From Chromatiales bacterium 21-64-14 (GTDB lineage: Bacteria; Pseudomonadota; Gammaproteobacteria; 21-64-14), in assembly GCA_002255365.1 (NCBI GenBank), contig NCBI01000005.1, positions 1 through 64,000 on the forward strand: a stretch of 64,000 nucleotides of DNA, in the 5' to 3' direction. Under the pieces are notes generated by a model, which was given only the letters and a program-made list of their open reading frames with translations, was not told the DNA's origin and did not search any database. Position numbers and translations under genes: made by a program. The first letter of the stretch is position 1. Every line of letters begins with the position of its first letter. This document shows, piece after piece, positions 38,151-47,049 of the stretch.

Positions 38151-39953
38151 TCAGTAGCGGTGTACGCTCCCGCGGCGGTTCATGGCCTCATCGTAGCGGG
38201 TCGTATCCGCGTTGCGCGGTTGCGGCGATGGGCTTCGTGCAACCCACTGGCCGATGGCCAAATAGTCCAGATGTCCGAGTTGAAATGCCCGGATCGCGTC
38301 ATAGGGCGAGCATACAATAGGCTCCTCGTGCATATTGAAACTGGTGTTGATCAGACACGGGAGCCCAGTCAACTCGCGATACTTCGACAATATCCGGTGC
38401 AGGCTGGGGTTGTCCTGTTCGCTGACCAGCTGCGGCCGTGCCGTATTGTCGATGTGAACCACTCCGGGACAGTTCTTCGCCATCCATTCCGTGCAGTTGA
38501 AGGTGATGGTCATGAAGCGTGCTGCGTTCTCGGCGCCATCAAGACCCGTGAAGCACTGTTCCGCGTACTCGGCCATGACCACCGGCGCGAACGGCATGAA
38601 TTCGGTCCGGTGCAGTGCCTCGTTCATCCAATAGTGTACCGAGGGGTCGGTGGCCGGATACAGGATGGTGCGGTTGCCTAGGGCGCGCGGACCATACTCC
38701 ATGCGGCCATTGAATCGTGCGACCACCGCGTTGGCGGCGAGGAGCCGGGCAATCTCGCTCTCTACGTCCTCGTAGCGGGTGGCTTCCACACCGCATTTCT
38801 CGAGTTCCTGGCGGATCTCCGCGTCGCTGTACTCAGGCCCCAGATAGACGTGCGGCATGGTCGGAAACGTGGGCTCATAGCGCTTGCCGGAGCGCTGATA
38901 GTAGAGGCCGAGGGCCGCACCCACGGGCATGCCCTCGTCCGACATGCCGGGGTGGATGAACACCGAGTCCACCTCGGGCATCTCGTGGATGCGCTGATTG
39001 ATCTTCACGTTCGCGCACACGCCGCCGGCGAGCGCCACGTTACGCCGTCCGGTCTGTTTGAGCCAATGACGCACGAGCCCCACCACCAGCTCTTCCGAGT
39101 AATCCTGAATGCTGGCCGCGAGATCCTTGTGGCTGAAATCCGCAGGGAGCCGGCGTTGAAGTTCGCGCAAGGCCGAGAGAAAGAAGACGTTGGCCACGTT
39201 CCTGAAGCGCCCGTCCTCCAGGGCCAGGATTTTGCGCAGGATGGGCACGTACTGCGGCTTGCCGTTCGCGGCGAGACCGGTGATCTTTCCTTCGTGGCGG
39301 CCTGCCTTGAATCCGCAGATCTGGGTGATGTAGGAGTAGAAGGTCCCTAATGAGTCGAAGCTTGGGATCGCACATAGCTCGGTGAACTTCCCATCGGCCA
39401 CGTCGTAGACCTTGCCGCAGTTGCCGTCCCCGCCGCCGTCGATGGAAAACACCGCGGCATCGCGGTAGCCGCTGGTATAGTACGCCGAGGTGATATGGCA
39501 GTAGTGGTGGTCCAGGAAGTGGATAGGGCAGGTGAATCCGAATTCCTCCCGGAGGATACGCTGCAATTCCTTGCGCCGCCGGTTAAACGCCGGCTGCCGC
39601 ATCGCGTAGTAGACCTTGTCGATGGTGGGGATACGGCGCCGCAGCTTGCTTACGTTGGAGGCCACCTCGAACAGGTATTGTTTGTACTTGCTGCGTTTGA
39701 GGCCGAACCAACCGTCCTTGAAGTCCACGTAGCCGTCGATCAAGTGCTGATTCCGCGTGGCTACCGCGACAGCATCTATGTCGCCGGGTGCCAGAGAGTG
39801 GCCGCGCATCAGGTTACGGATGGATTCGCGCGGAATGCCGAACACCATCTTTTCGCGGATCAGACGTTCGTCGGTAACGGCGGCGACCAATACGCCGTCC
39901 CGCACCAAGGCAGAGCCGCAACTAATGTGGTCCCCTATGCCTAAGATCTGCAC
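38151..39953 (-). CDS. Carbamoyltransferase, NodU/CmcH/TobZ family
   Basis: A 600-residue enzyme that transfers a carbamoyl group via carbamoyl-adenylate. The family layout is visible: an N-terminal YrdC/Kae1-like nucleotide-binding domain with FLDHHYCHITSAYYTSGY and FSIDGGGDGN, and a C-terminal domain with RMEYGPRALGNRTIL and RPQLVSEQDNP. The GTG start at 39953 has a perfect AAGGAGG ribosome site; the open frame further upstream is not needed. Known members carbamoylate sugars of Nod factors or antibiotics. Here the gene precedes an exporter pair, suggesting carbamoylation of a secreted or surface glycoconjugate. Confidence 0.9.
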   Translation of the reverse strand: MQILGIGDHISCGSALVRDGVLVAAVTDERLIREKMVFGIPRESIRNLMRGHSLAPGDIDAVAVATRNQHLIDGYVDFKDGWFGLKRSKYKQYLFEVASNVSKLRRRIPTIDKVYYAMRQPAFNRRRKELQRILREEFGFTCPIHFLDHHYCHITSAYYTSGYRDAAVFSIDGGGDGNCGKVYDVADGKFTELCAIPSFDSLGTFYSYITQICGFKAGRHEGKITGLAANGKPQYVPILRKILALEDGRFRNVANVFFLSALRELQRRLPADFSHKDLAASIQDYSEELVVGLVRHWLKQTGRRNVALAGGVCANVKINQRIHEMPEVDSVFIHPGMSDEGMPVGAALGLYYQRSGKRYEPTFPTMPHVYLGPEYSDAEIRQELEKCGVEATRYEDVESEIARLLAANAVVARFNGRMEYGPRALGNRTILYPATDPSVHYWMNEALHRTEFMPFAPVVMAEYAEQCFTGLDGAENAARFMTITFNCTEWMAKNCPGVVHIDNTARPQLVSEQDNPSLHRILSKYRELTGLPCLINTSFNMHEEPIVCSPYDAIRAFQLGHLDYLAIGQWVARSPSPQPRNADTTRYDEAMNRRGSVHRY

Positions 39954-40108
39954 CCCATCCCCTCCTTGACCGTGCCCGTACCGTACCCGTGCGGTCAGTT
40001 GTCCCGCTGGAACGACTCGCAGCAACCCATCCCGGTGACCGGCTCCCGTGCGGTGCTGCCGCCTGCCGTCGGCAAGGACAATATCGGCGCGACGTCCATT
40101 TTCTGTTC

Positions 40109-40164
40109 GCTCCGTCGGGACGTGCCCGCGGATGGTACCCTGTCGCTGCACGTCCCGACGGAGC
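40109..40164 (-). terminator. Long hairpin after metH
   Basis: Perfect 17-bp arms (40109-40125 and 40148-40164) with a 22-base loop lie immediately past the metH stop, separating it from the carbamoyltransferase gene. No T tract follows on the metH strand, so it may act as a mRNA-stabilising stem as well as a terminator. Confidence 0.55.
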
Positions 40165-43100
40165 TCACTCCTCAGGCTCGTAGCCCAGGTTCGGCGCCAG
40201 CCAGCGCTCGGCGGTGGCCGTGTCCATACCCTTGCGCCGCGCATAATCCTCAACCTGATCCCGGTTGATTCTGCCCACCCCGAAATAGCGGGCATCGGGA
40301 TGGGAGAAGTACCAGCCGCTCACCGCGGCGGTGGGGATCATTGCAAAACTCTCGGTGATGGCGATCTGCGCGTTGCGCAGGGGGTCGATGAGCTCCCACA
40401 GCAGGGCCTTTTCCGTGTGGTCCGGGCAGGCGGGGTAGCCCGGAGCTGGACGGATCCCGCGGTAGCCTTCCTGGATCAACGCCTCGTTGTCCAGCTGCTC
40501 GTCGGGTGCATAGCCCCAGAACTCGCGGCGCACGCGTTCATGCAGGCGTTCGGCGAACGCCTCGGCCAATCGGTCTGCCAAGGCCTTGAGCAGGATCGCG
40601 CTGTAGTCATCGTGCTGGGCCTCGAACTCCGCCACTTTCGCGTCGATACCGGCGCCGGCGGTGACGGCAAAGGCGCCGAGGTAGTCCTTTAGGCCGGTGG
40701 ACTTGGGGGCCACGAAATCCGCCAGGCACCGGTTCGGCCGGCCGGGCGGCTTCTCGCTCTGTTGGCGCAGATGATGGAGCGTGATCAGGACCTCGCGGCG
40801 TGACTCGTCAGCATAGAGTTCGATGTCGTCTTCGCCCACCTGGTTGGCGGGGAACAGCCCAATCACGCCCCGTGCCGCCAGCCACTTCTCCTTCACGATC
40901 CGCCCGAGCATGTCCTGTGCGTCGGCGAACAACTTGCGTGCCACCTCCCCTTTCTCCGGATCGTCCAGGATCTTCGGGTAGTTGCCGGCCATTTCCCAGG
41001 CGTGGAAGAACGGGGACCAATCGATCAGCCCCTGGAGTTCCTCCAGCGGGTAGTCGTCGAAGACACGTATGCCCAGGACCGCCGGGACCGGCGGCGTATA
41101 GCCTTCCCACTGGACCTTGGACCGGTTGGCGCGCGCCTGGTCCAGCGTGCGCCAGCGGGTCTGCGCCCGCTTTCCGCGGTGCTGTTCGCGCACCTGCTCG
41201 TATTCGGCGCGCAGCGCCGCCACGTATTCGGCGCGCCGCTCGCTACTGATCAGGTTCTGTGCGACGCCCACAGCGCGAGATGCGTCTTTCACGTAGATGG
41301 TGGGCTCACTGTAATGCGGCGCGATCTTGACCGCGGTGTGTACCCGCGAAGTAGTTGCGCCGCCGATCAGCAATGGGATCTTGAACTGCTGGCGCTCCAT
41401 CTCCTTGGCCACGTGCGCCATTTCGTCCAGTGACGGTGTGATCAGTCCGGACAGGCCCACGATGTCCACCCCTTCGGCCTTGGCGGCCTCCAGGATCTTC
41501 GCGGCCGGTACCATTACACCCAAGTCGATGACCTCGAAGTTGTTGCACTGCAACACCACGCCCACGATGTTCTTGCCGATGTCGTGCACGTCCCCTTTTA
41601 CGGTGGCCAGTACGATCTTGCCGTTGGGCCGCGAACCGGCATGTTTCCGCGCCTCGATGAATGGGATCAAATAGGCTACGGCCTTCTTCATAACCCGGGC
41701 GCTCTTCACGACCTGCGGCAGAAACATCTTGCCGGCGCCGAACAGGTCCCCCACCACGTTCATGCCGTCCATCAGGGGGCCCTCGATCACCTGGATGGGG
41801 TGGTCAAATTGATGGCGCGCCTCTTCCGCGTCCTCCTCGGCGTGGTCGGCGATGCCCTTGATCAGGGCGTGCTCCAGACGTTTGGCCACCGGCCAGGCAC
41901 GCCACGCAAGATCCTCCTGCTTGGCCTCGCCGCCCCCGGCGCGGTAGCTCTCGGCGATCTCCAGCAGGCGCTCGGTCGCGTCGGGCCGGCGGTCCAAGAT
42001 CACGTCCTCCACCCGCTCGCGCAGGTCAGGCGGGATCTCCTCGTAGACCGCGAGCTGCCCGGCGTTAACGATCCCCATGTCCATGCCGGCCTGCACGGCG
42101 TGATAGAGGAACACGGCGTGTATCGCTTCGCGCACCGCGTTGTTGCCCCGGAACGAGAACGAGACGTTGCTCACCCCGCCGGATATGAGGGCGTGGGGCA
42201 GGTCTTGTTTGATCTTTCGCGTGGCCTCGATGAAGTCCACCGCGTAGTGGTTGTGCTCCTCGATCCCGGTGGCCACCGCGAAGATGTTGGGATCGAAGAT
42301 GATGTCCTCGGGCGGGAACCCGGCCTGTTCCGTTAGCAGCCGGTAGCAGCGCGCGCAGATCTGCACCTTGCGTTCCAGGGTGTCCGCCTGCCCGGTCTCG
42401 TCGAAGGCCATCACGACCACGGCCGCGCCGTAGCGGCGCACCAGCTTTGCTTGGTGTAGAAACCCCTCCTCACCCTCCTTGAGGCTGATGGAGTTCACCA
42501 CGCCCTTGCCCTGGATGCATTTCAGGCCCGCCTCCAAGATCGACCACTTGGATGAGTCGATCATGATGGGCACTCGGCAGATGTCGGGCTCGGTGGCGAT
42601 CAGGTTGAGGAAGGTCACCATGGCCTTTTCGCCGTCCAGCATGCCCTCGTCCATGTTGACGTCGATGATCTGGGCGCCGCTCTCCACCTGCTGGCGCGCC
42701 ACCGCCAGGGCCGCCTCGTAGTCGCCCTCCAGGATGAGCTTCTTGAAGCGCGCGGAGCCGGTGATGTTGGTGCGCTCGCCCACGTTCACGAACAGGGAAT
42801 CGGCGCCGATGTTGAGCGGTTCGAGACCGCTCAACCGGCACTTGCGCGGCAGCGCCGGGATACGACGCGGTGGATGGGCGGCCACCGCGTCGGCGATGGC
42901 GCGGATATGCGTCGGCGTGGTTCCGCAACAACCGCCCACGATGTTGAGAAATCCGCTGGCGGCCCACTCGCCGATCTCCCTCGCCATGGCCTCGGGGGTG
43001 TCGTCGTATTCCCCGAACTCGTTGGGCAGCCCTGCGTTGGGGTGGGCGCTGACGTAGGTGTCGGCGACCCCGGAGAGTTCCTCCACGTACTGACGCAGCT

Positions 43101-43839
43101 CCCGGGCGCCGAGGGCGCAGTTCAGGCCGATGGACAGCGGCCGTGCGTGGCGCACCGAGTTCCAGAACGCCTCGGTGACCTGGCCCGACAAGGTGCGGCC
43201 GCTGGCGTCGGTGATGGTGCCGGAGATCATGACCGGCCAGCGCGCGCCGCGCTCCTCGAACAGCGATTCAATCGCGAACAACGCCGCCTTGGCGTTCAGG
43301 GTATCGAATACTGTTTCCACCAGCAGTAGATCGGCGCCGCCGTCCAGGAGCCCGCGGGCCGCCTCCCCGTAGGCCGCCACCAGTTGGTCGAAGCTCACGT
43401 TGCGGAACCCCGGGTCGTTCACGTCCGGGGACAGGGACGCGGTGCGGTTGGTGGGGCCCAGTGCGCCCGCCACGAAGCGGGGGCGTTCGGCGGTGCCCAC
43501 CGCGTCCGCGGCCTCCCGGGCGAGCCGCGCCGCGGCCACGTTCAACTCGTAGGCGAGCGATTCCAGGTGGTAGTCGGCCTGGGAAATAGCGTTGGCATTG
43601 AAGGTGTTAGTCTCCAGGAGGTCCGCGCCCGCCTCCAGATAGGCGGTATGGATATCCCGGATGATCCCGGGCTGCGTCAACACCAGCAGGTCGTTGTTGC
43701 CCTTCAGGTCCGAGGGGTGATCCGCGAAGCGTTCGCCGCGGTAATCGGCCTCCCCAAGCCGGTAGCTTTGGATCATGGTGCCCATGGCACCGTCCAGAAT
43801 CAGGATCCGTTCTTGGAGCAGTTTGGCGAAGGTTTTCAT
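40165..43839 (-). CDS. metH: Cobalamin-dependent methionine synthase
   Basis: Methylates homocysteine using methyl-tetrahydrofolate and methylcobalamin. The 1224-residue protein is almost the size of E. coli MetH and contains all four modules. The homocysteine/zinc domain (about 1-330) has [26 protein letters not shown] and the zinc Cys pair GGCCGT. A pterin-binding domain (about 340-620) has NVGERTN. The B12 domain has [16 protein letters not shown] with the axial His near residue 755. The AdoMet reactivation domain (about 890-1224) has [11 protein letters not shown]. The start at 43839 fits the family; the ribosome site is weak. B12 uptake genes lie at 51-55 kb. Confidence 0.97.
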   Translation of the reverse strand: MKTFAKLLQERILILDGAMGTMIQSYRLGEADYRGERFADHPSDLKGNNDLLVLTQPGIIRDIHTAYLEAGADLLETNTFNANAISQADYHLESLAYELNVAAARLAREAADAVGTAERPRFVAGALGPTNRTASLSPDVNDPGFRNVSFDQLVAAYGEAARGLLDGGADLLLVETVFDTLNAKAALFAIESLFEERGARWPVMISGTITDASGRTLSGQVTEAFWNSVRHARPLSIGLNCALGARELRQYVEELSGVADTYVSAHPNAGLPNEFGEYDDTPEAMAREIGEWAASGFLNIVGGCCGTTPTHIRAIADAVAAHPPRRIPALPRKCRLSGLEPLNIGADSLFVNVGERTNITGSARFKKLILEGDYEAALAVARQQVESGAQIIDVNMDEGMLDGEKAMVTFLNLIATEPDICRVPIMIDSSKWSILEAGLKCIQGKGVVNSISLKEGEEGFLHQAKLVRRYGAAVVVMAFDETGQADTLERKVQICARCYRLLTEQAGFPPEDIIFDPNIFAVATGIEEHNHYAVDFIEATRKIKQDLPHALISGGVSNVSFSFRGNNAVREAIHAVFLYHAVQAGMDMGIVNAGQLAVYEEIPPDLRERVEDVILDRRPDATERLLEIAESYRAGGGEAKQEDLAWRAWPVAKRLEHALIKGIADHAEEDAEEARHQFDHPIQVIEGPLMDGMNVVGDLFGAGKMFLPQVVKSARVMKKAVAYLIPFIEARKHAGSRPNGKIVLATVKGDVHDIGKNIVGVVLQCNNFEVIDLGVMVPAAKILEAAKAEGVDIVGLSGLITPSLDEMAHVAKEMERQQFKIPLLIGGATTSRVHTAVKIAPHYSEPTIYVKDASRAVGVAQNLISSERRAEYVAALRAEYEQVREQHRGKRAQTRWRTLDQARANRSKVQWEGYTPPVPAVLGIRVFDDYPLEELQGLIDWSPFFHAWEMAGNYPKILDDPEKGEVARKLFADAQDMLGRIVKEKWLAARGVIGLFPANQVGEDDIELYADESRREVLITLHHLRQQSEKPPGRPNRCLADFVAPKSTGLKDYLGAFAVTAGAGIDAKVAEFEAQHDDYSAILLKALADRLAEAFAERLHERVRREFWGYAPDEQLDNEALIQEGYRGIRPAPGYPACPDHTEKALLWELIDPLRNAQIAITESFAMIPTAAVSGWYFSHPDARYFGVGRINRDQVEDYARRKGMDTATAERWLAPNLGYEPEE

Positions 43840-44141
43840 AAGGAAAGGGCTAGACCGCGTCGCGTTCTTGGGGCCGGGCGCCTCCCTTTTGAGGGATGTC
43901 TTTGCCTGGGGCATTGGGGCGGCAGCGGGCGACGGGCTGGGGAGTACTGCCCAGCTCCGGTGCAACGACCGGTGCCCGTGAGGCGCGCACTATACCATGG
44001 ATCCACGGCCATTTTACGGCCACGGTGCGGTGCCCCCCGCGGTCCGGGGACCGTCCATGGGCGCCACCTGCCGCGGACATTTTGCCATGCTATCATGGGC
44101 GCCCCGTTCGCGCGGGGCCCGGTTCCTCCACGCCAGCCGGC
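43840..44141. other. 302-base divergent gap between metH and ccmA
   Basis: No gene is seen. On the metH strand a TATAGT hexamer (43989-43994) could be a -10, leaving a leader of about 140 bases with two possible stem-loops. I could not match that leader to a cobalamin, SAM or SAH riboswitch. A ccm promoter is expected on the plus strand (TATCAT at 44090-44095 is the best -10), but no good -35 was found. Confidence 0.4.
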
Positions 44142-44840
44142 GTGGAGGGCATCACAACGGATGGCTCTGCATTGGAAACCGCACCGGACAGCGCGGCGTC
44201 CCGGGGGGCGCGGTCGGACGTCAACCGCCTGGAGGCGGAGGGGTTGGAGTGCGTGCGCAATGACCGCGTGCTATTCCGGGGGCTCGGCCTGACCCTGGCG
44301 CCGGGTCAGGTCGTGCAGGTGGAGGGTCCCAACGGTTGTGGCAAGACCAGCCTGCTGCGTATCCTGTGTGGGCTCAGGTTGGCGGACGCGGGAGAGGTCC
44401 GCTGGGGCGGAGCCCCGCTGTCCGCGGTCCGTCCCGAATACCATGAGGCATTGGCCTACGTGGGGCACCGTCATGGTGTCAAAGGGGAGTTGACTGCACG
44501 GGAAAACCTGAGCTTTAACCGTGCCTTGGGGGGTGGTGGCCCAGGCCGGGAGCCGCCTGACGCCCTGGAGCGGCTTGGGCTCACGGGATTCGAGGACGTG
44601 CCCTGCCGCACCCTGTCCGAGGGGCAACGGCGCCGGGTGGGGCTGGCACGCTTGCTGACGGCGCACCGGTGGCTGTGGATCCTCGATGAACCACTCACCG
44701 CCCTGGACCGAGCCGGCGTGGCGGTGGTGGAGACGCTGGTGCGGGACCACGCTCAAAACGGGGGCATGGTGGTACTGACGACCCACCAAGCGGTGAAGCT
44801 GGAGGGATGTGCCCTGACCCGGGTGCCCCTCGGTTCATGA
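44142..44840 (+). CDS. ccmA: Heme exporter ATPase CcmA
   Basis: The ATPase of the CcmABCD complex, which loads heme from CcmC onto CcmE for cytochrome c maturation. Walker A GPNGCGKTSL, the LSEGQRRRVGLARLL signature, Walker B WLWILDEPLTALD and TTHQ H-loop are present. The core begins at LEAEGLECVRNDRVLFRGLG, so the GTG at 44142 may add an unneeded N-terminal extension; a start a little upstream of the LEAEGL codons is likely but no clear ATG exists. 232 residues from 44142. It overlaps ccmB by 4 bases (ATGA). First gene of the ccm operon. Confidence 0.92.
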   Translation: MEGITTDGSALETAPDSAASRGARSDVNRLEAEGLECVRNDRVLFRGLGLTLAPGQVVQVEGPNGCGKTSLLRILCGLRLADAGEVRWGGAPLSAVRPEYHEALAYVGHRHGVKGELTARENLSFNRALGGGGPGREPPDALERLGLTGFEDVPCRTLSEGQRRRVGLARLLTAHRWLWILDEPLTALDRAGVAVVETLVRDHAQNGGMVVLTTHQAVKLEGCALTRVPLGS

Positions 44841-45520
44841 GCGGCTCCGGACCCCTGGCCGGCTTCGTGGCCCTGGTGCGCCGGGACCTGCTCCTGTCCT
44901 TCCGGCGTCGGGCGGAGATGATCAACCCGCTGTTGTTTTTCATTATAGTGGTTACCCTCGTGCCCCTCGGCGTGGGGCCGGAAAAGGCCACGCTCCAGGC
45001 CATGGCGCCGGGGGTGATCTGGGTGGCGGCGCTACTGGCGGCGATGTTGTCCCTGGAGGGCATCTTCCGGTCGGATTTCGACGACGGGTCCTTGGAACAG
45101 GTGGTACTCAGCCCGCACCCGCTGCCCGTGCTGGTGCTGGCCAAGGTCCTGGCCCACTGGCTGGTGAGTGGCCTGCCCCTGGTGCTGTTGGGTCCGCTGC
45201 TGGGTGTGTCGCTGTTTCTGCCGGCCCGAGCCATGGGCAGCTTGGTGCTCAGCCTGCTGCTCGGCACTCCGGTGCTGAGCCTGGTCGGGGCCATTGGGGT
45301 GGCGTTGACCGTCGGGGTGCGACGCGGTGGGGTCCTGCTCTCGCTCCTGGTGTTGCCGCTCTACGTCCCGGTGCTGATCTTCGGGGCCAGCGCGGTGAGC
45401 AGCGCGGCCGCCGGGCTCCCGGTGGATGGCCCCCTTGCCCTGCTGGGGGCCTTGCTGGTCCTGGCCCTGACCCTGGCCCCGGCGGCGGCGGCGGCGGCGT
45501 TGCGGATCAGCTTTGGGTGA
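44837..45520 (+). CDS. ccmB: Heme exporter permease CcmB
   Basis: A 227-residue integral membrane protein, close to the usual CcmB length of about 220. Six hydrophobic helices are visible. The family signature RRDLLLSFRRRAEMINPLLFF opens the protein, followed by EGIFRSDFDDGSLEQVVLSPHPL. It partners CcmA and CcmC in releasing holo-CcmE. The ATG overlaps the ccmA stop. A small palindrome follows in the gap to ccmC. Confidence 0.94.
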   Translation: MSGSGPLAGFVALVRRDLLLSFRRRAEMINPLLFFIIVVTLVPLGVGPEKATLQAMAPGVIWVAALLAAMLSLEGIFRSDFDDGSLEQVVLSPHPLPVLVLAKVLAHWLVSGLPLVLLGPLLGVSLFLPARAMGSLVLSLLLGTPVLSLVGAIGVALTVGVRRGGVLLSLLVLPLYVPVLIFGASAVSSAAAGLPVDGPLALLGALLVLALTLAPAAAAAALRISFG

Positions 45521-45565
45521 GAATGGATCGGGATTAACCTGGGTCAACGTAAACAATGCCCGGGG

Positions 45566-45580
45566 CGGGAATAATTCCCG
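45566..45580. promoter_or_regulatory. Perfect 15-base palindrome in the ccmB-ccmC gap
   Basis: CGGGAATAATTCCCG has 7-base arms around one central base. It lies in the 133-base ccmB-ccmC gap, the only sizeable gap in the operon. It could be a regulator site or a weak hairpin; no partner protein is evident. Confidence 0.35.
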
Positions 45581-45653
45581 GAATCGGTGGTCACAAACAG
45601 AGGCCGGGGCCGGAGCGGTGCCTGGAACAGACGTGAGAGCGGAGCACGGTAGC

Positions 45654-46424
45654 GTGGCGATCCGGGAGGCGACAGCCCTGCGACGGGCATGGACTTTTTT
45701 CCATCGGCTGGCGTCGCCGCGGTACTTCTACGCCCTCGCCGGGCGGATCATCCCGTGGCTCGGGTGGGCCACGGGGCTGTTAATGCTCGCCGGACTCTAC
45801 GACGGGTTGTGGTTGGCGCCCCCCGACTATCAGCAGGGGGACAGCTACCGGATCATGTTCATCCACGTGCCCTCTGCCTGGATGTCGTTGTTCGTCTATT
45901 TGGTGATGGCGGGCGCCGGGGTCATCGGCTTGGTGTGGCGCATCAAGCTGGCGGAGGTGATGGCCAAGAGCTGTGCGCCTATCGGCGCCTCGTTCACGTT
46001 CCTGGCGCTGTGCACCGGATCCTTGTGGGGCAAGCCGACGTGGGGTACTTATTGGGTGTGGGACGCGCGGCTGACGTCGGAACTGATCCTGCTGTTTCTG
46101 TACCTGGGCTACATCGCCCTGGAGTCGGCCATCGAGGACCGGCGTACCGCAGCCCGCGCCGCGGCGATACTGGCCCTGGTGGGGGTAGTGAACATCCCGA
46201 TCATCCACTACTCAGTGGTGTGGTGGCACACCCTGCATCAGGGACCTACGGTGTTCAAGATCGGCGGGCCCTCCATCAGTCTGGATATGCTCGTCCCCTT
46301 GTTAATCATGGTCCTGGCATTTAACCTGTTCTTCCTCACTACGGTGCTGATGCGTGCCCGCGCGGAAGTGCTGGAGCGCGAGGCAGACAGCGCCTGGGCC
46401 CAGGAAGCGGTGGATACGCGATGA
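45654..46424 (+). CDS. ccmC: Heme lyase/exporter subunit CcmC
   Basis: Transfers heme to CcmE in the periplasm. The 256-residue protein from the GTG at 45654 matches the family length (about 245); the frame is open further upstream but that stretch is not typical. The start has GGAG at 9 bases. Six membrane helices are visible, with the tryptophan-rich WWD motif reduced to WGKPTWGTYWVWDARLTSELIL, and conserved His residues in FIHVPSAWMS and HYSVVWWHTLHQGPTV as heme ligands. It overlaps ccmD by 4 bases. Confidence 0.95.
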   Translation: MAIREATALRRAWTFFHRLASPRYFYALAGRIIPWLGWATGLLMLAGLYDGLWLAPPDYQQGDSYRIMFIHVPSAWMSLFVYLVMAGAGVIGLVWRIKLAEVMAKSCAPIGASFTFLALCTGSLWGKPTWGTYWVWDARLTSELILLFLYLGYIALESAIEDRRTAARAAAILALVGVVNIPIIHYSVVWWHTLHQGPTVFKIGGPSISLDMLVPLLIMVLAFNLFFLTTVLMRARAEVLEREADSAWAQEAVDTR

Positions 46425-46588
46425 CTCTGCACAAATTCCTGTACATGGGCGGGTATGCCTTCTACGTCTGGACCTCCTACGCCATCGCGCTGGTGGTCCT
46501 GTCCGCCAACGTGCTCCAACCCCTCTACCATCAACGCCGGTTGCGCGAGCGCCTGGCACGCCGCCTCCGGCGGGGAGCCGGGCGATGA
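46421..46588 (+). CDS. ccmD: Heme exporter small subunit CcmD
   Basis: A 55-residue protein with one membrane helix (YVWTSYAIALVVLSANVL) followed by a basic tail. It stabilises the CcmABC complex with CcmE. The ATG overlaps the ccmC stop and its own stop overlaps the ccmE start (ATGA). The N-terminus (LYMGGYAFYVWTSY) is typical of CcmD. Confidence 0.93.
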   Translation: MTLHKFLYMGGYAFYVWTSYAIALVVLSANVLQPLYHQRRLRERLARRLRRGAGR

Positions 46589-47049
46589 CCCCGAAACGCC
46601 GCCGTCGGCTGATCTTCGTGGTGGTGCTGGTGACGGGCATCGGCACCTCCGTTGGGCTGGCGAGCTACGCCTTCCGCCAGAACCTGCTCTATTTCTACAG
46701 TCCAACCCAAGTGGCGAAGGGCGAGGCGCCCGTCCATCACATGTTCCGGGTCGGGGGCTTGGTGGAGAAGGGCAGCGTGCACCACGATGGTCTCACCGTG
46801 CACTTCGTCGTGACGGATACCGCGAAAACGGTGCCGGTGGTCTACACCGGTCTGCTGCCGGATCTGTTCCGTGTAGGGCAGGGGGTAGTGGCCCAAGGGC
46901 GCTTGAACCGCAACGGGGTGTTCATGGCCACCGAAGTGTTGGCCAAGCATGATTCCACTTATATGCCGCCCGAGGTGGCTCGTGCTCTGAAAAAGGCCCA
47001 CCTCCGGGCCCTTGAAAAGGCCAAGGAAGCGGAGGTTGCGCAGAAATGA
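46585..47049 (+). CDS. ccmE: Periplasmic heme chaperone CcmE
   Basis: Carries heme covalently from CcmC to the CcmFH lyase. The 154-residue protein has an N-terminal membrane anchor (LIFVVVLVTGIGTSVGLASYAF), an OB-fold with RVGGLVEKGSV and VVYTGLLPDLFRVGQGVVAQG, and the heme-binding His122 in LAKHDSTYMPPEV with Tyr126 four residues later. The canonical HXXXY arrangement is intact. The tail is Lys/Glu-rich. It overlaps both neighbours. Confidence 0.96.
   Translation: MTPKRRRRLIFVVVLVTGIGTSVGLASYAFRQNLLYFYSPTQVAKGEAPVHHMFRVGGLVEKGSVHHDGLTVHFVVTDTAKTVPVVYTGLLPDLFRVGQGVVAQGRLNRNGVFMATEVLAKHDSTYMPPEVARALKKAHLRALEKAKEAEVAQK

Noticed and set aside
43840..44000. SAH riboswitch upstream of metH
   Set aside because: A GTCGTTGCACCGG block superficially resembles the start of the SAH element, but the conserved CCAGGCTCG and AACGGCGCTC blocks are missing.
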